Source of the DNA: Aulostomus chinensis
Taxonomy: Eukaryota > Chordata > Actinopteri > Syngnathiformes > Aulostomidae
Assembly (NCBI GenBank): GCA_037954235.1
Contig: JBBMOA010000016.1
Coordinates: forward strand, 23,857,383 to 23,921,382
DNA length: 64,000 nucleotides
Direction of reading: 5' to 3'
Shown: positions 12,516-22,414 of the stretch, piece by piece
Layout: each line of letters begins with the position of its first letter
Position numbering within the stretch: position 1 is the first letter of the stretch
The notes under the pieces: model-generated
Seen by the model: the letters and a program-made list of their open reading frames with translations, nothing else
Database searches by the model: none
Told to the model about the DNA's origin: nothing
Position numbers and translations under genes: made by a program

Positions 12516-15500
12516 GTAATATTGTGTTTTTTGTGCATGTTTATGATTTACTGTCTGATATGACACAAGTGTAGTGTGTGTGATCATTCCCTGATTCTAC
12601 ACTGTTGAAGAGATTGAATAATTCCAGTGAATTATTCCTGAGCCAGAAATATCCCCCTACAAAACAACACAGTCTTCTAGATGCATCATCAAAGCCATAA
12701 TCAGCGAGCGCTCGTCTCCTTTGTTGTCAGCAGCACTGGATTGGAACGAGGGTTCACTTCGAGGCAGGTGGACCATATCCAGGCATTATTGCTGATGTAA
12801 TTACCCACACCTGCGTCCCCCTCACCACTGGTACACTGAATGTGCCGCCTGGAAAAACATTGGAGGAACTCAGCGTGGGTCTGACAGGCAACTATAGTCA
12901 GAGCGGTGTAAACACCCAACCACACGTAAACATCCCGAGACCCTTCACCGGCATGACAACATAGCTCCTCAGCTCTGCTGCTTGAAGTCTGCCATCACTG
13001 TGACATCCCACGTGTCCACTCCCTTCAGCGGAGGTAGAGATTGTGTCGGTGGCGGGGCAGACCGCAGCAGCCAGGCGCTGGCACCGGCTACACCGCTAAA
13101 GCTGTGAGCAGCTCTCTCCATTTGACTTTGATTGACCCCGAGCCGCAGCTCCACCTGCAGCAAGATGGTGAATTATCATTTCAAAGAAGTGCACAGAAAA
13201 GGTTATCCCTTTGAACAAAACGCCTCCATCCATACATCAAAGGAAAAGCCTGACATCGGCTTTGAGAAACTATGGTTACGACCAAAGCCTGGAGAAAGTG
13301 CTGGACTCAAAGTCTCACTTCCCAGGGCTGGTGGATGTCAGATGCCATAAGAATCACGACAAGGGCGATAAGATAGTCAGTGGAGGCAGCTTAATATTGC
13401 TTAACACACGACAGATTTTGGTAAACGCTTATGTACACAATCATGCAAGAGTGCTCTGCACAGCATGACTAAATAGAAGTGATAACATTCTAGTGAGCTG
13501 CCTGGTTATTTCATCACAAAAACATCACACAGTTGTTTCAAAAGCTGTATGTAGTGCAGAATATAAAACATTTTGACATGAAAATACCGTCTTGCTAGAT
13601 TTTGAAAAAATACATAAGATAATCAGCAATCAGCAATTTGTATGTTAATTCAACAAATATAGCGTGTGCTTCACTTTTTTCACACATTAGAGCTGAATTG
13701 GAGAACAGCATGCTCCAGGCATCGAGTATTTTAGCTCACATTTTCAAAAATTGTTCTCTCAAACAGAAAGAGACAGCATTTGACTTTCACAAGCTTTGAG
13801 CTGTTGCTGCCAGCTTCCTCCACCAAGTGCAGGAGCACAAAGCTATCTGATTTAAAAGAAGAAAAGTAAAAAAAAAGGCAGCAATGATTTCAGGAGGAAA
13901 ATACACAATTCATTCATCATACTCTATTCTATAATATTTTCATATCTAATCTTTCTGAAAGAGGAGGCCAGGCTTTATGGATTTTAAATTCTCCAGTACA
14001 TTTTGCAAATGACAACTCTAAACACAGGCCTGGAATATATTAAGGCTGTATTTCCTCAGCAAGCATTGTTCTATCAAAGTAAGGGAAAATGTCAATAACC
14101 TCCCACAGCAGCCGCAACAACTGTGACATCACTGGATAGACACTAAATGTTTAGGAAAACATCATCATCACCAGCAACTGGATGGCGAGAATCTAAGAGC
14201 CCTCGTGGGATTCCCAGCACTGCAGCGTGCGCGTGAGCGATGGTCCAATAGATCTTACTGACAAATTTGTCAATTAATATGGATGGTCAAATAATTATAA
14301 TGATGGAATACTTGTGTTGAGTCTATGGGGAATGGTGGGGCTGTGAAGGAGAAGGATTAGGTCATTTTCAAATCATAAAGATGAGAGGTAGTGCAGCTGC
14401 GGACAAGGTCAGAGGGGAATGATGAAGGCAGGATGACTATGAGGGCTGTATCTATGATCCATGAGTGCATTGGTAATGATCTGACCTCTGGACTTGGGCG
14501 TGTGTCTAAGAGTGAGGAGAGAGAGCTCCTGTTGAAACATGTCTACATGTATAAGACATGCTATGGGTCTAAACCTTTCTGCTGTGAACTTTATTCCTTA
14601 CTTGCTGTCAGTCAAATAAATGAATGCCTTGTTTAAAGAAGTTAAAAAACAAACAAACAAAAAAACAGGTCATTGCTGTTGAAGAGCAGCTTCTCTAAAA
14701 TGTTTCAAAATAAAATCTCTCCAGTTGTGTTCTGATCTAAACATGTGATGTGGACGCAGGGAACGTCATTCACGTGGGTAGTGAATACAAAGTTCCAGTG
14801 CTTATCGGCTTCGTCCATGAGGAGTTGTTGTATTGGGTTCATCCCTTGCGCAGACAGTCATAAATATTAGATGTCCCACCCTTTTAGTGCTGCACGAACC
14901 AATTATCTTGCCAGTTTTTCTTCAGAAGATGAAGAAATCAAAGGAGCTCTGCTGCATTAGGCTATTGGATGACCATGTCTATGTATGTCCACGCGATTGC
15001 TGTTCCTTGCCCACCTGTCGATAGAGGAGTTGCAACCGTGAGCGCTTGTCTTCACAGGATCTCAGTGTGATGGGGACAGCGATTGTAGCTGGGCTGACCT
15101 TCGCAGATTCCGAACAAGAGAGCCGGATCTCTTCCCCTTCGGCCTCCTCTGCTGCACTCGTTTAACCAGATGCCCACCTCTAAGGAGAACCAGCTCACAG
15201 CCTCTGGGCCCAACACCTACGTCCAGGAATGCCCTTCGCTATCCCTTCACAGAGCTGCGGCCTTCATCGAGTCGCTGTTCTCAGACTCCGATGAACTCTC
15301 AGGTGTCCCACTGTGAACCTTTCACCAGAGTCCGAGGAGATACAGAGAAACACTGCTTTTGATCCTGCAGCAACTGTAAAACGGCTTCCCTGAGCAACCT
15401 TGGTGGTGTAAACCAGTGCGAACATGAGCAGGTGACTGCCTGCCTCACTGACCTATGGTCAGCCCTCAATGCTCTGTCAGAAATAGTGATGTCACATATC

Positions 15501-15819
15501 AGTACACGTGGACGTCAGGCTGGAAATGGAAGAATTCTCCTTTCAGACATACCAACTCCCAGGAGTTGATCAGCACACTTTGATCGATGACTGATATGTT
15601 GCAGATGTGGTAGTGAGACCACAGGACAGCTGCTGTCCCTCGTCAGAGCAGCATATCCTCAGAAATAAGAAAGAACCTATTACGATCCCCATTCATGTTA
15701 CAGAACTGTGGTGTGGACTTGACGTCTCATGGAAGTCCTTCTCAGAACAACTGTAAAGTGAATCCCCCATTTGTTAAAATGTTACGGGACAGAAGTATTG
15801 TCCCCCCACTTGGGGACCA

Positions 15820-16069
15820 GGGGCCTCATGTATCAATACTTGCGTGGACCTCAAACTAAAAAACTGCGGTCGCAAGAATCGCGAAAGTTGTGTACGCACA
15901 AAAAAAAAAAATCCGGACGTATCAATATGTGCGCACGAATCGGCTTTCCGCCAACTTCTACGTTACCTCCAGAGTTGGCGTGAAACAGCGCAAGAATCGA
16001 CGAACGTGAGCGCCGATCCTGGCGTACGCAAGTTTTTCTTGCGTAAACCGCGTTGATGCATGAGTCCCC
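15820..16069. mobile_element. 250-bp MITE with GGGCCTCATG-type inverted termini
   Basis: The left end GGGCCTCATGTATCAA is matched in inverse orientation at the right end, which reads GGGACTCATGCATCAA in reverse complement. Both ends are flanked by CAG, consistent with a 3-bp target duplication. A perfect 8-bp hairpin (TACGCAAG, five T, CTTGCGTA) occupies 16025-16045. There is no coding capacity. The first seven terminal bases match those of the neighbouring Myb-bearing element, so both probably depend on related transposases. Confidence 0.65.
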
Positions 16070-16386
16070 AGATTTTTCTTCTACATGATTCCCCATAATT
16101 CCTCCTGTTCCCTCAACTTTTAGTGAACATTCAGAAAGACAATTTGAGATTCTGGGGCCTCGTTTATAAAACCTGGCGTAGGATCCATACTAAAAGTTTA
16201 CCAATGCAGAAAAGCTGAAAAGTGCCAACGCCACAAAAAAAAAAAAAAAATTGGATTTATAAAACCGTGAGTTCGCACACCTGCACGCACTTTCCTTTTA
16301 TAAATCACGGTCCAGCCGGAGAGTTCCGCAGCAGGATTTGATTCATGTCCCTCCCTCTCCACACCCACAATTCACCATGTATGGTC

Positions 16387-16423
16387 ATGCAAATTACCTC
16401 ATGAATGGTTTTGCGTATAAATA
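16387..16423 (+). promoter_or_regulatory. octamer plus TATA-box promoter motifs upstream of the Myb ORF
   Basis: A perfect octamer ATGCAAAT (16387-16394) lies 29 bp upstream, start to start, of TATAAATA (16416-16423). The TATA box is 42 bp from the start codon, so the 5' leader would be very short. The order and spacing match a compact pol II promoter. It lies inside the transposon and would drive the Myb ORF. Activity is inferred. Confidence 0.45.
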
Positions 16424-16457
16424 GGCATGATGGTTCCACGGCATTTCACGCTCAATC

Positions 16458-16808
16458 ATGGCATCAACCAGACGAAAGAGGAACTTTACAGAGACCGAGA
16501 TGGAGGTGCTTGTTGATGAGGTGGCGGCGAGACAGGAAACTTTATTCGGCGGCCATTCAAGTGGAATTACCAACAAACGAAAAGCCACTGGATGGCACGC
16601 CGTGGCCACGGCGGAATGCGCGGCTGGCACGGAGCACAGTGTCACCGAAATAAAAAAGAAGTGGTCCGATCTGAAGGTGGACGCAAAGAAAAAAGTGGCT
16701 TTACACCGCCGGAGCGTGGCGGCTACAGGTGGGGATCAGAAAACGCATGAAACGTGCATGTGTGACACTAGTGTTTTAACAAACGGCTCCCTTATCCACC
16801 GCCGCTGA
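16458..16808 (+). CDS. Myb/SANT-like DNA-binding protein of a Harbinger-type transposon (truncated)
   Basis: The ORF of 116 codons starts at an ATG in a favourable context (A at -3, G at +4). Residues 4-81 resemble the Myb/SANT-like DNA-binding domain (Myb_DNA-bind_5) seen in Harbinger accessory proteins and in domesticated relatives such as NAIF1. Visible hallmarks are RKRNFTETEMEVLVDEV, then LFGG, TNKRKATGWHAVA and VTEIKKKWSDLKVDAKKKV, covering the helices with their conserved Trp residues. In these elements the Myb protein binds transposon ends and helps bring the transposase into the nucleus. Family members are usually longer. Here the frame departs after about residue 92 into a non-conserved tail (THETCMCDTSV), so a downstream frameshift or internal deletion is likely. 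The domain itself has no internal stop. Confidence 0.75.
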   Translation: MASTRRKRNFTETEMEVLVDEVAARQETLFGGHSSGITNKRKATGWHAVATAECAAGTEHSVTEIKKKWSDLKVDAKKKVALHRRSVAATGGDQKTHETCMCDTSVLTNGSLIHRR

Positions 16809-18736
16809 TGTGGTGAAAGTTCGTACATCAACATTGTAAAAACACAAACAAAAAAGGATTTCATCACATTAATCTTTAAACAAAATCTGATAAATGCATG
16901 TGGAATTTGTTCTCTTGCACATGTAGTCTACATTTGTAAACTAGGCTGCAAAAAATCTGAATCTGCTAAATCGAAATATTCAAAGTGAAAACTATTGGTT
17001 ACATTTCAAATGAAATGTTGTGAATCTAAATCCTAAATCTAGCTACATCCAAATGTTAAATCTAACGGCATCCAACAGCTGCAGTGTGGTTTAATGAATG
17101 AAAAGTGTAGCACTTCTTAATCATGCTTGCAAGGCACCCCTTTGTGACTTTTGTCTGAGCAGAAAAAGCAGTATTTTTACACGTTTATATGCGCTCTTTC
17201 CATTAACCAATCGTTCTCACTTTGTCACAATTGTCTCCAACATGTGCGAAAGCAAGGTCTGTACTTTGCTTAAATTTGCGCACATTCCTACGCTAGTCTT
17301 TTTTTTTTTTTTATAAAACCCAACTCTTGCGTAAGAAGTTGCGTATGCACTTCCAAGCCCGGTTTTGTGCTTAAGCAAGCTTTATAAAAGAGGTCCGTGG
17401 TGAGCTCCAGAATGACGATAAGGGTAAAGTATCAACAAATTATTTTCAATAGAGAGTTCCTTATTAGCTAATTCCAAAATTATGATGGAGGAAACATCTT
17501 GGTGTCTCCAGCAGTGAGCCCAAGCCTCAGTCTGTTTTGCGCATGACAGATAAACACGACAGCTGTTCGTGCCTCACAGAGGGCGCTCTCAGGTTCTGAT
17601 ACTGTCTGCCTCACTAGTGGTGTGACACCAGCAAACGGGGACCAAGGACAGTGGTTGAGCCCCCTCCAGTTAAGCAGGCACAACTTTCTCATCCTCCATG
17701 TGTCTCCTCAGAGGGAGGACAGCGCATCTGTGCAGCAGCATCTCGGGCTTTGTTGTGTCCTTTCATGTGTCTCCAAGTCCTTCCTGACTCATTTGGTCTT
17801 AGTGCTCCTTTTATACTCCTGATGAGATCTAGAAAATTGACCCATGTGGAGCACAAGGGCAGGAAATAAAATCTTCATGGCTGCACATGTGTGTGAGGAA
17901 GCCAATAGCGACAGCTCTGAAAGAGCTATGCCTATACTCAAAGTAACATAATGTGACGCTGTGTAGTTATCACAAGAGACAACAGGGGTAGATACCCAGT
18001 AGTGAGCTGCACCACTGTGACTTTGCATCACATTTCATGCAGACACATGAACACCATGTCCACGTGTTAGCGGGCCTCAGGTCCGATGTGTACTGCCAAG
18101 GTTTTAACAACTGTGATTTTGTTTATATTCAAAGTCTCTCGGCACAATGCATTGCTTATCTCCTCAAGGCAACACAAATGCAGAATACATTTCCTGCCTC
18201 ATAAAGCATTTGTTTGAATGTTTGGAGACTTGTCTTTTAAAGTCAGCTTGTAGGCCTTTTCAGCTTTTATAGGTAATTGCTAGCTTTTATAGCCCTCCAA
18301 CTGTTACTATGCATTATATTACTGCCCACTGCATTGGGCCACAAATGGTACATTACGTTTCCACCATCCACGTGGCGCGCATGTTCAGCCTGAACCTACT
18401 GGGAGAGCAAGAGATATAAATGACTTGGGGAGCAAAACAAAGAGTGAACCACCACTAATGGTCAAAAACCTTATAAAAAGTTGATAACCTTAAAAAAACA
18501 AGGAAACAATTCTTGAAATAGTGTATTAAGAATCCTCAATATAAACTCAAAATCAAAAGAGTACAGTAGAGTACATAGCAATGCCCCCAATCATTCTCCT
18601 GTTAGGATCATGCAGTGTTCCTCTGCATGAGTGGATCTTCCTGTGAATCAATAACTGTTCTCTGACACCTTTGCTGTGCTCCCAGTGCCCATATTGACCA
18701 GCCATAGGCAGTATTACATGTCAGGCTGAAGAATGG

Positions 18737-18814
18737 GTGCTTCGTATGGATGTGTCAGGCTCTGTGTCTGCTCGTCTGCTCTCTGGCATCAGGCAGGGGT
18801 TATCCTGTGCGCTT
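18737..18814 (+). pseudogene. possible Tx1/L1-type LINE reverse-transcriptase relic
   Basis: The frame reads VLRMDVSGSVSARLLSGIRQG and then LSCAL. L1/Tx1-group LINEs have a (V/I)NG..(S)xPF...GIRQGCPLSxLL motif at this place in the RT, and SGIRQG with the spacing to the upstream Ser-Gly matches it. The following Cys-Pro-Leu-Ser is degraded and no YADD was located. The match is short and could be chance. Confidence 0.4.
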
Positions 18815-21800
18815 GTCAAATCCACTAAACTTTTTGTTTTTCTTATTTCTTTTTTAGTCAATACTGGTTCATCTTCTGATAGCAGGCCAATAACAGGCAA
18901 ACTCAGCCATCGCAGAAGGAGGTGAGTGTGTGCAACCAGGTATAGACATCCTTTCGTGGAACCTGCTACTCCCATTTTGTGTTAATAAAGTTATTACACA
19001 ATGTGTGGTTCTTGTCAGATAGAAACAATTTCTACACAAGTAGGCCAAACTCTTTTGGGTCTAAGAGGAGAAACGGTCGGGAAAACATAGTCTCTGACAA
19101 ATGAAATCCACTGATGAGTGCTGAGGAAATAAAGCACTGCAAATGTCTCCTTTCTATTTCCCATTTCTCATGTTCCTCTCTGGTGTATGCAGGATTTGGA
19201 GGAGTTGGTGTGTGTTTTTCTGTGCTGGTTTGGCACATCCTGCTTCACTTCTGTGCTGCATGTTTGCCTTGTCTGGGCTCATTTGGTTCTGAGGGGGTTT
19301 CCTTGGAGAAAATATGTGGTGTGATCCAACCAGCCTCTCCAGTTTGAGTTGTATACAAAAGCAGCCACGGGACTGGGAATCTAATCACCACTTCCCATGG
19401 TTCACATGCCCAAACTACAGAAACCTGGGTCTGAATTCCATGCCCGTTCATGTAGAAAGCATCATGAGAATGGAACCCACCACCATGGCTTCAGAAAGGC
19501 AAAGAGGAAGCTCTAGTGACCTGTAATTATCAAACAAGCATTTCTTCAGGGAGAGAGACATGTTGAAACCACGACCAGTCAAACTGTGCCTTCGTACTCT
19601 GCATACTTATTAAGTGACCCAGCCTCGTAACCCAGTCAACGCTTCAACATGCTAATGTAGATGAGTGAGGGAGTGTGTGGGCTGTGCTAACCCTCGCCGC
19701 GCAGAAATGCTAATAACACTCAGTTCTCGAAGGCTATACTCACATGTGGTGTGTTTTTTTTGCCCAGAGGTCAGAAGGAAGACTCATTAGAAAACACTCT
19801 GTTTCATATACACTTTTTGAAGCCAAAGCTATTACCCCCTACTGCTTTTATAACAGAGCAAATATAAAATGCCAATACAGTGTTCCAGCAGAAGAATTAG
19901 TATTTTACCTTTTTGTTCTTGCTCATCCACCGTTAGAGCTGCAACTCAACCCTCAAAGAAAAGATTCATTAAAGCCTTTTTTCTGCTTTCACAGTAAGCG
20001 CAATCAGCTGAGTGCGAGTTTACAGATGGGCTTATTTTGACGCAGACAAACTGAATGCAAATCCTCTCATTATGTTGGTGAAACCACCATGCGATAACCA
20101 AGAACAGTTAATAGAGGATTTAGATGTCTACAGGTATCTAACACGGTAATAAAGAAAGATAATGAAAAGCTACATTCCCTTAACAGGTTTTACCACAAAA
20201 GTTGATCTTTTCCCATTAAAATGCAATGATAGCCACTGTGAGATTATGACAGATTTACACACTGCTGAAGAGAACACAAGATTGTAATGGCAGGAAATAA
20301 AAAAAAAAAAAAACAGAAAAAAAAACCCCAGACCCTGAGAGAAAAACCATATGCCCGTGTGGGCGACATCAAAAAGGGAATTGAGCCTCACAGCAGAGGT
20401 GCTGGTTGACAAAAGAGGGAATGAAGATCTGATACGGACTCTGTCAGATGTGTCAAGCAAGTTTACAACCGCTCGACGAATGTGAACTCCGAGGAGCGTC
20501 AGGACAATTTATTACGGTGACAGCAGCTAAGGTGCTGAGGGCCCAGGAGATTAAGATTACCATGAGAGTAGAGAAAAACAGCTAATCTTTACAGGACACA
20601 TCAATCACTCCTTAATCAAAACCATGCAGCAGAACATTGGGGAGAAATTCATGTTATATATATGAAACCTGCCTTAATTATACCTTTCAGCTGTCCACTT
20701 ACAGGTTGTATGCCTGAGCAATGATCTTGAGTTTTATTAGCTAATGTTCTGTACAGTTAAACCTTGAACACTGATGTTAAATCGCAGCTTCGGCACTGAA
20801 TCTTAACATAAGTCCAGTGAACAATGGAGAAACACTATAAACAACCAGGCAGTCACCAATGTTGACATTGGAACTGGGATGGAAACAAAATACAGTTGTC
20901 ACAGAGAATATATCCAAAACTTTGAGAGCAGTGATGAAGACAAAACTGTCTGGGTTTTGTTTCCTGAACTGGCATCAGCAGAGTGCAAGGAGGTGCCTGG
21001 AGGTGTTTGCTCTGGAGATGGGAGGCTGATTAGATATTGTAAATGTAATTGGCTCACAAGGTTTAGAGCGTGGCAATCAACTAAAGAAGAGTCAAACAGT
21101 GGAGGTATGTGTAAATGAGTGTCATCTGTTGTAATCTTGAACGTTTCTGGATGACAAACAGCTGTGTAGCGATGGCCTGTTCTATTATCGTGACACGATG
21201 GTTACCTTAACAGCTGGCCTTAACACGCACCTCACATCTGGCTGTCTGGGCTCCATTTGAAGTCAATCTGAAATAAAAATGCCTTTCGAGAATACACGCG
21301 GAAATCGGATAGATCTTTCCCTTAACAAAACAAAGATTGCTGAAGGCTGAATTCCTCTGATATTTTTTCCTCATGTCCTTTTTTGATACCTCCCTCTGTG
21401 AGTATCCTTATGATCTTCTTATGACAACATTACTGGCCAAGCTACCTGCCTCCACCATTTAAAAATAACTGTGTTTGCATAGGGGCTTTAAAAAGTGACT
21501 TAAAGATGAGAGTAATTTATTCTCCATAGCCTCCATATCAACTTTCATCTCATTCACAACAGGATTTGTAGCATCTTTGCTCTTTTGTAAAGAAATAAAG
21601 TCAGATTTTTAGCATTGATTTAAGGTGCATTCAGGATCAGAAATCTCACATTGGGAGGATCATCTAAATCAGGATTAAGGTTTGTAGAGGGAGGAAAAGA
21701 CTTCTAATTAGCATTCCCAGTTTTATTATATGGAGGAAGAGGATCAGAATGCTATCAAGCTGGTATCCTTTAATAATACTTAAAAAATGACCACAGGAGT

Positions 21801-22388
21801 CACCAAACTATTTATTTAATGGAGGAAAGGGGACAAACATGTCACACTTCACTGCATGACCTTAAAACAAAGGCTTCTGGGATTAAACCTGTGAGGAAGC
21901 CAAATGAAGGTATGATTTTGTCTTCATAAAATCCAGCAGGGTGGTTACTGCAGCTGGTTAAGGAGGAGAGGGGTTGCTCAAAAAAATATATCCATATTTG
22001 TGTCAATTTGCAGGTTTGCTCAGGGTTCAGCCACATGCCACTGAGCCACACTTAAGGCCCCTTAAACCAGTAAGGGTTCCCTATAAGGACCCTCTAAGCC
22101 ATTCACATTCAACACTCAATTCACTTTGACTGGTTTGAGGGCTCATACTGTAAGTGTGGAGGGTTCCTAGAATAGGCAGGCACTGTGATTTTCAAATACA
22201 CATCCGCAACAAAAAAGAAAAAACATTCAAAAGATCCCCTTGAGTAACAATAAAATAGCGTAAGTGTATCTAATTAGCATGTTTAGTGGGAGAAAAATCA
22301 CAGCGATCAACACTTGAATATGAACCAAACCTTTTCACGATGTGAAAGATGAAATAAAAATGTGGAAGTACACTCAGAGAGCGCTTAC

Positions 22389-22414
22389 CTCCACCATGGT
22401 CCATGTATTCTTTC
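22389..22414 (-). CDS. macrod2: candidate macrod2 26-nt exon upstream of the macro-domain end exon
   Basis: On the minus strand a strong acceptor (TTTTATTTAATTTCACAG) and donor (GGTGGAG, then GTAAGC) flank 26 nt. Read so that it joins exon 7613-7691 in phase 0, it gives KNTWTMVE before the next exon's ITRVIF, with a Glu where human has NHHE before VDRIIF. The other plus-one frame reads KEYMDHGG, which looks more like human KEWLAKNHHE but would not splice in frame to the next exon. Either the first reading is right, or there is a base error or alternative junction, or this is a decoy pair of splice motifs. The intron to the next exon would be about 14.7 kb. Confidence 0.4.

Larger units (their letters stand above)
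16155..17396 (+). mobile_element. Harbinger-like DNA transposon, Myb-only, no transposase
   Basis: The left end begins GGGCCTCGTTTATAAA and the right end, read in reverse complement, begins GGACCTCTTTTATAAA, giving an inverted terminus of about 16 bp with two mismatches. Flanking triplets are CTG on the left and GTG on the right, a possible decayed 3-bp target duplication. Inside is an ORF for a Myb/SANT-like DNA-binding protein (16458-16808), the accessory gene typical of PIF/Harbinger elements. The roughly 590 bp after it hold no DDE nuclease, so the element is probably non-autonomous and mobilised in trans. It lies in a macrod2 intron. The superfamily call comes from the Myb protein plus the termini; the exact family is unknown to me. 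Confidence 0.7.
7692..22388 (-). other. macrod2: macrod2 intron (if exon 22389-22414 is real) with transposon cluster
   Basis: This is presumed intron upstream of exon 7613-7691. It holds several CA/TG arrays, a GC-richer unexplained block (15040-15770), two inverted-terminus DNA transposons (15820-16069 and 16155-17396) and a LINE reverse-transcriptase fragment near 18.75 kb. Elsewhere I see only AT-leaning single-copy-looking sequence. Confidence 0.5.
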
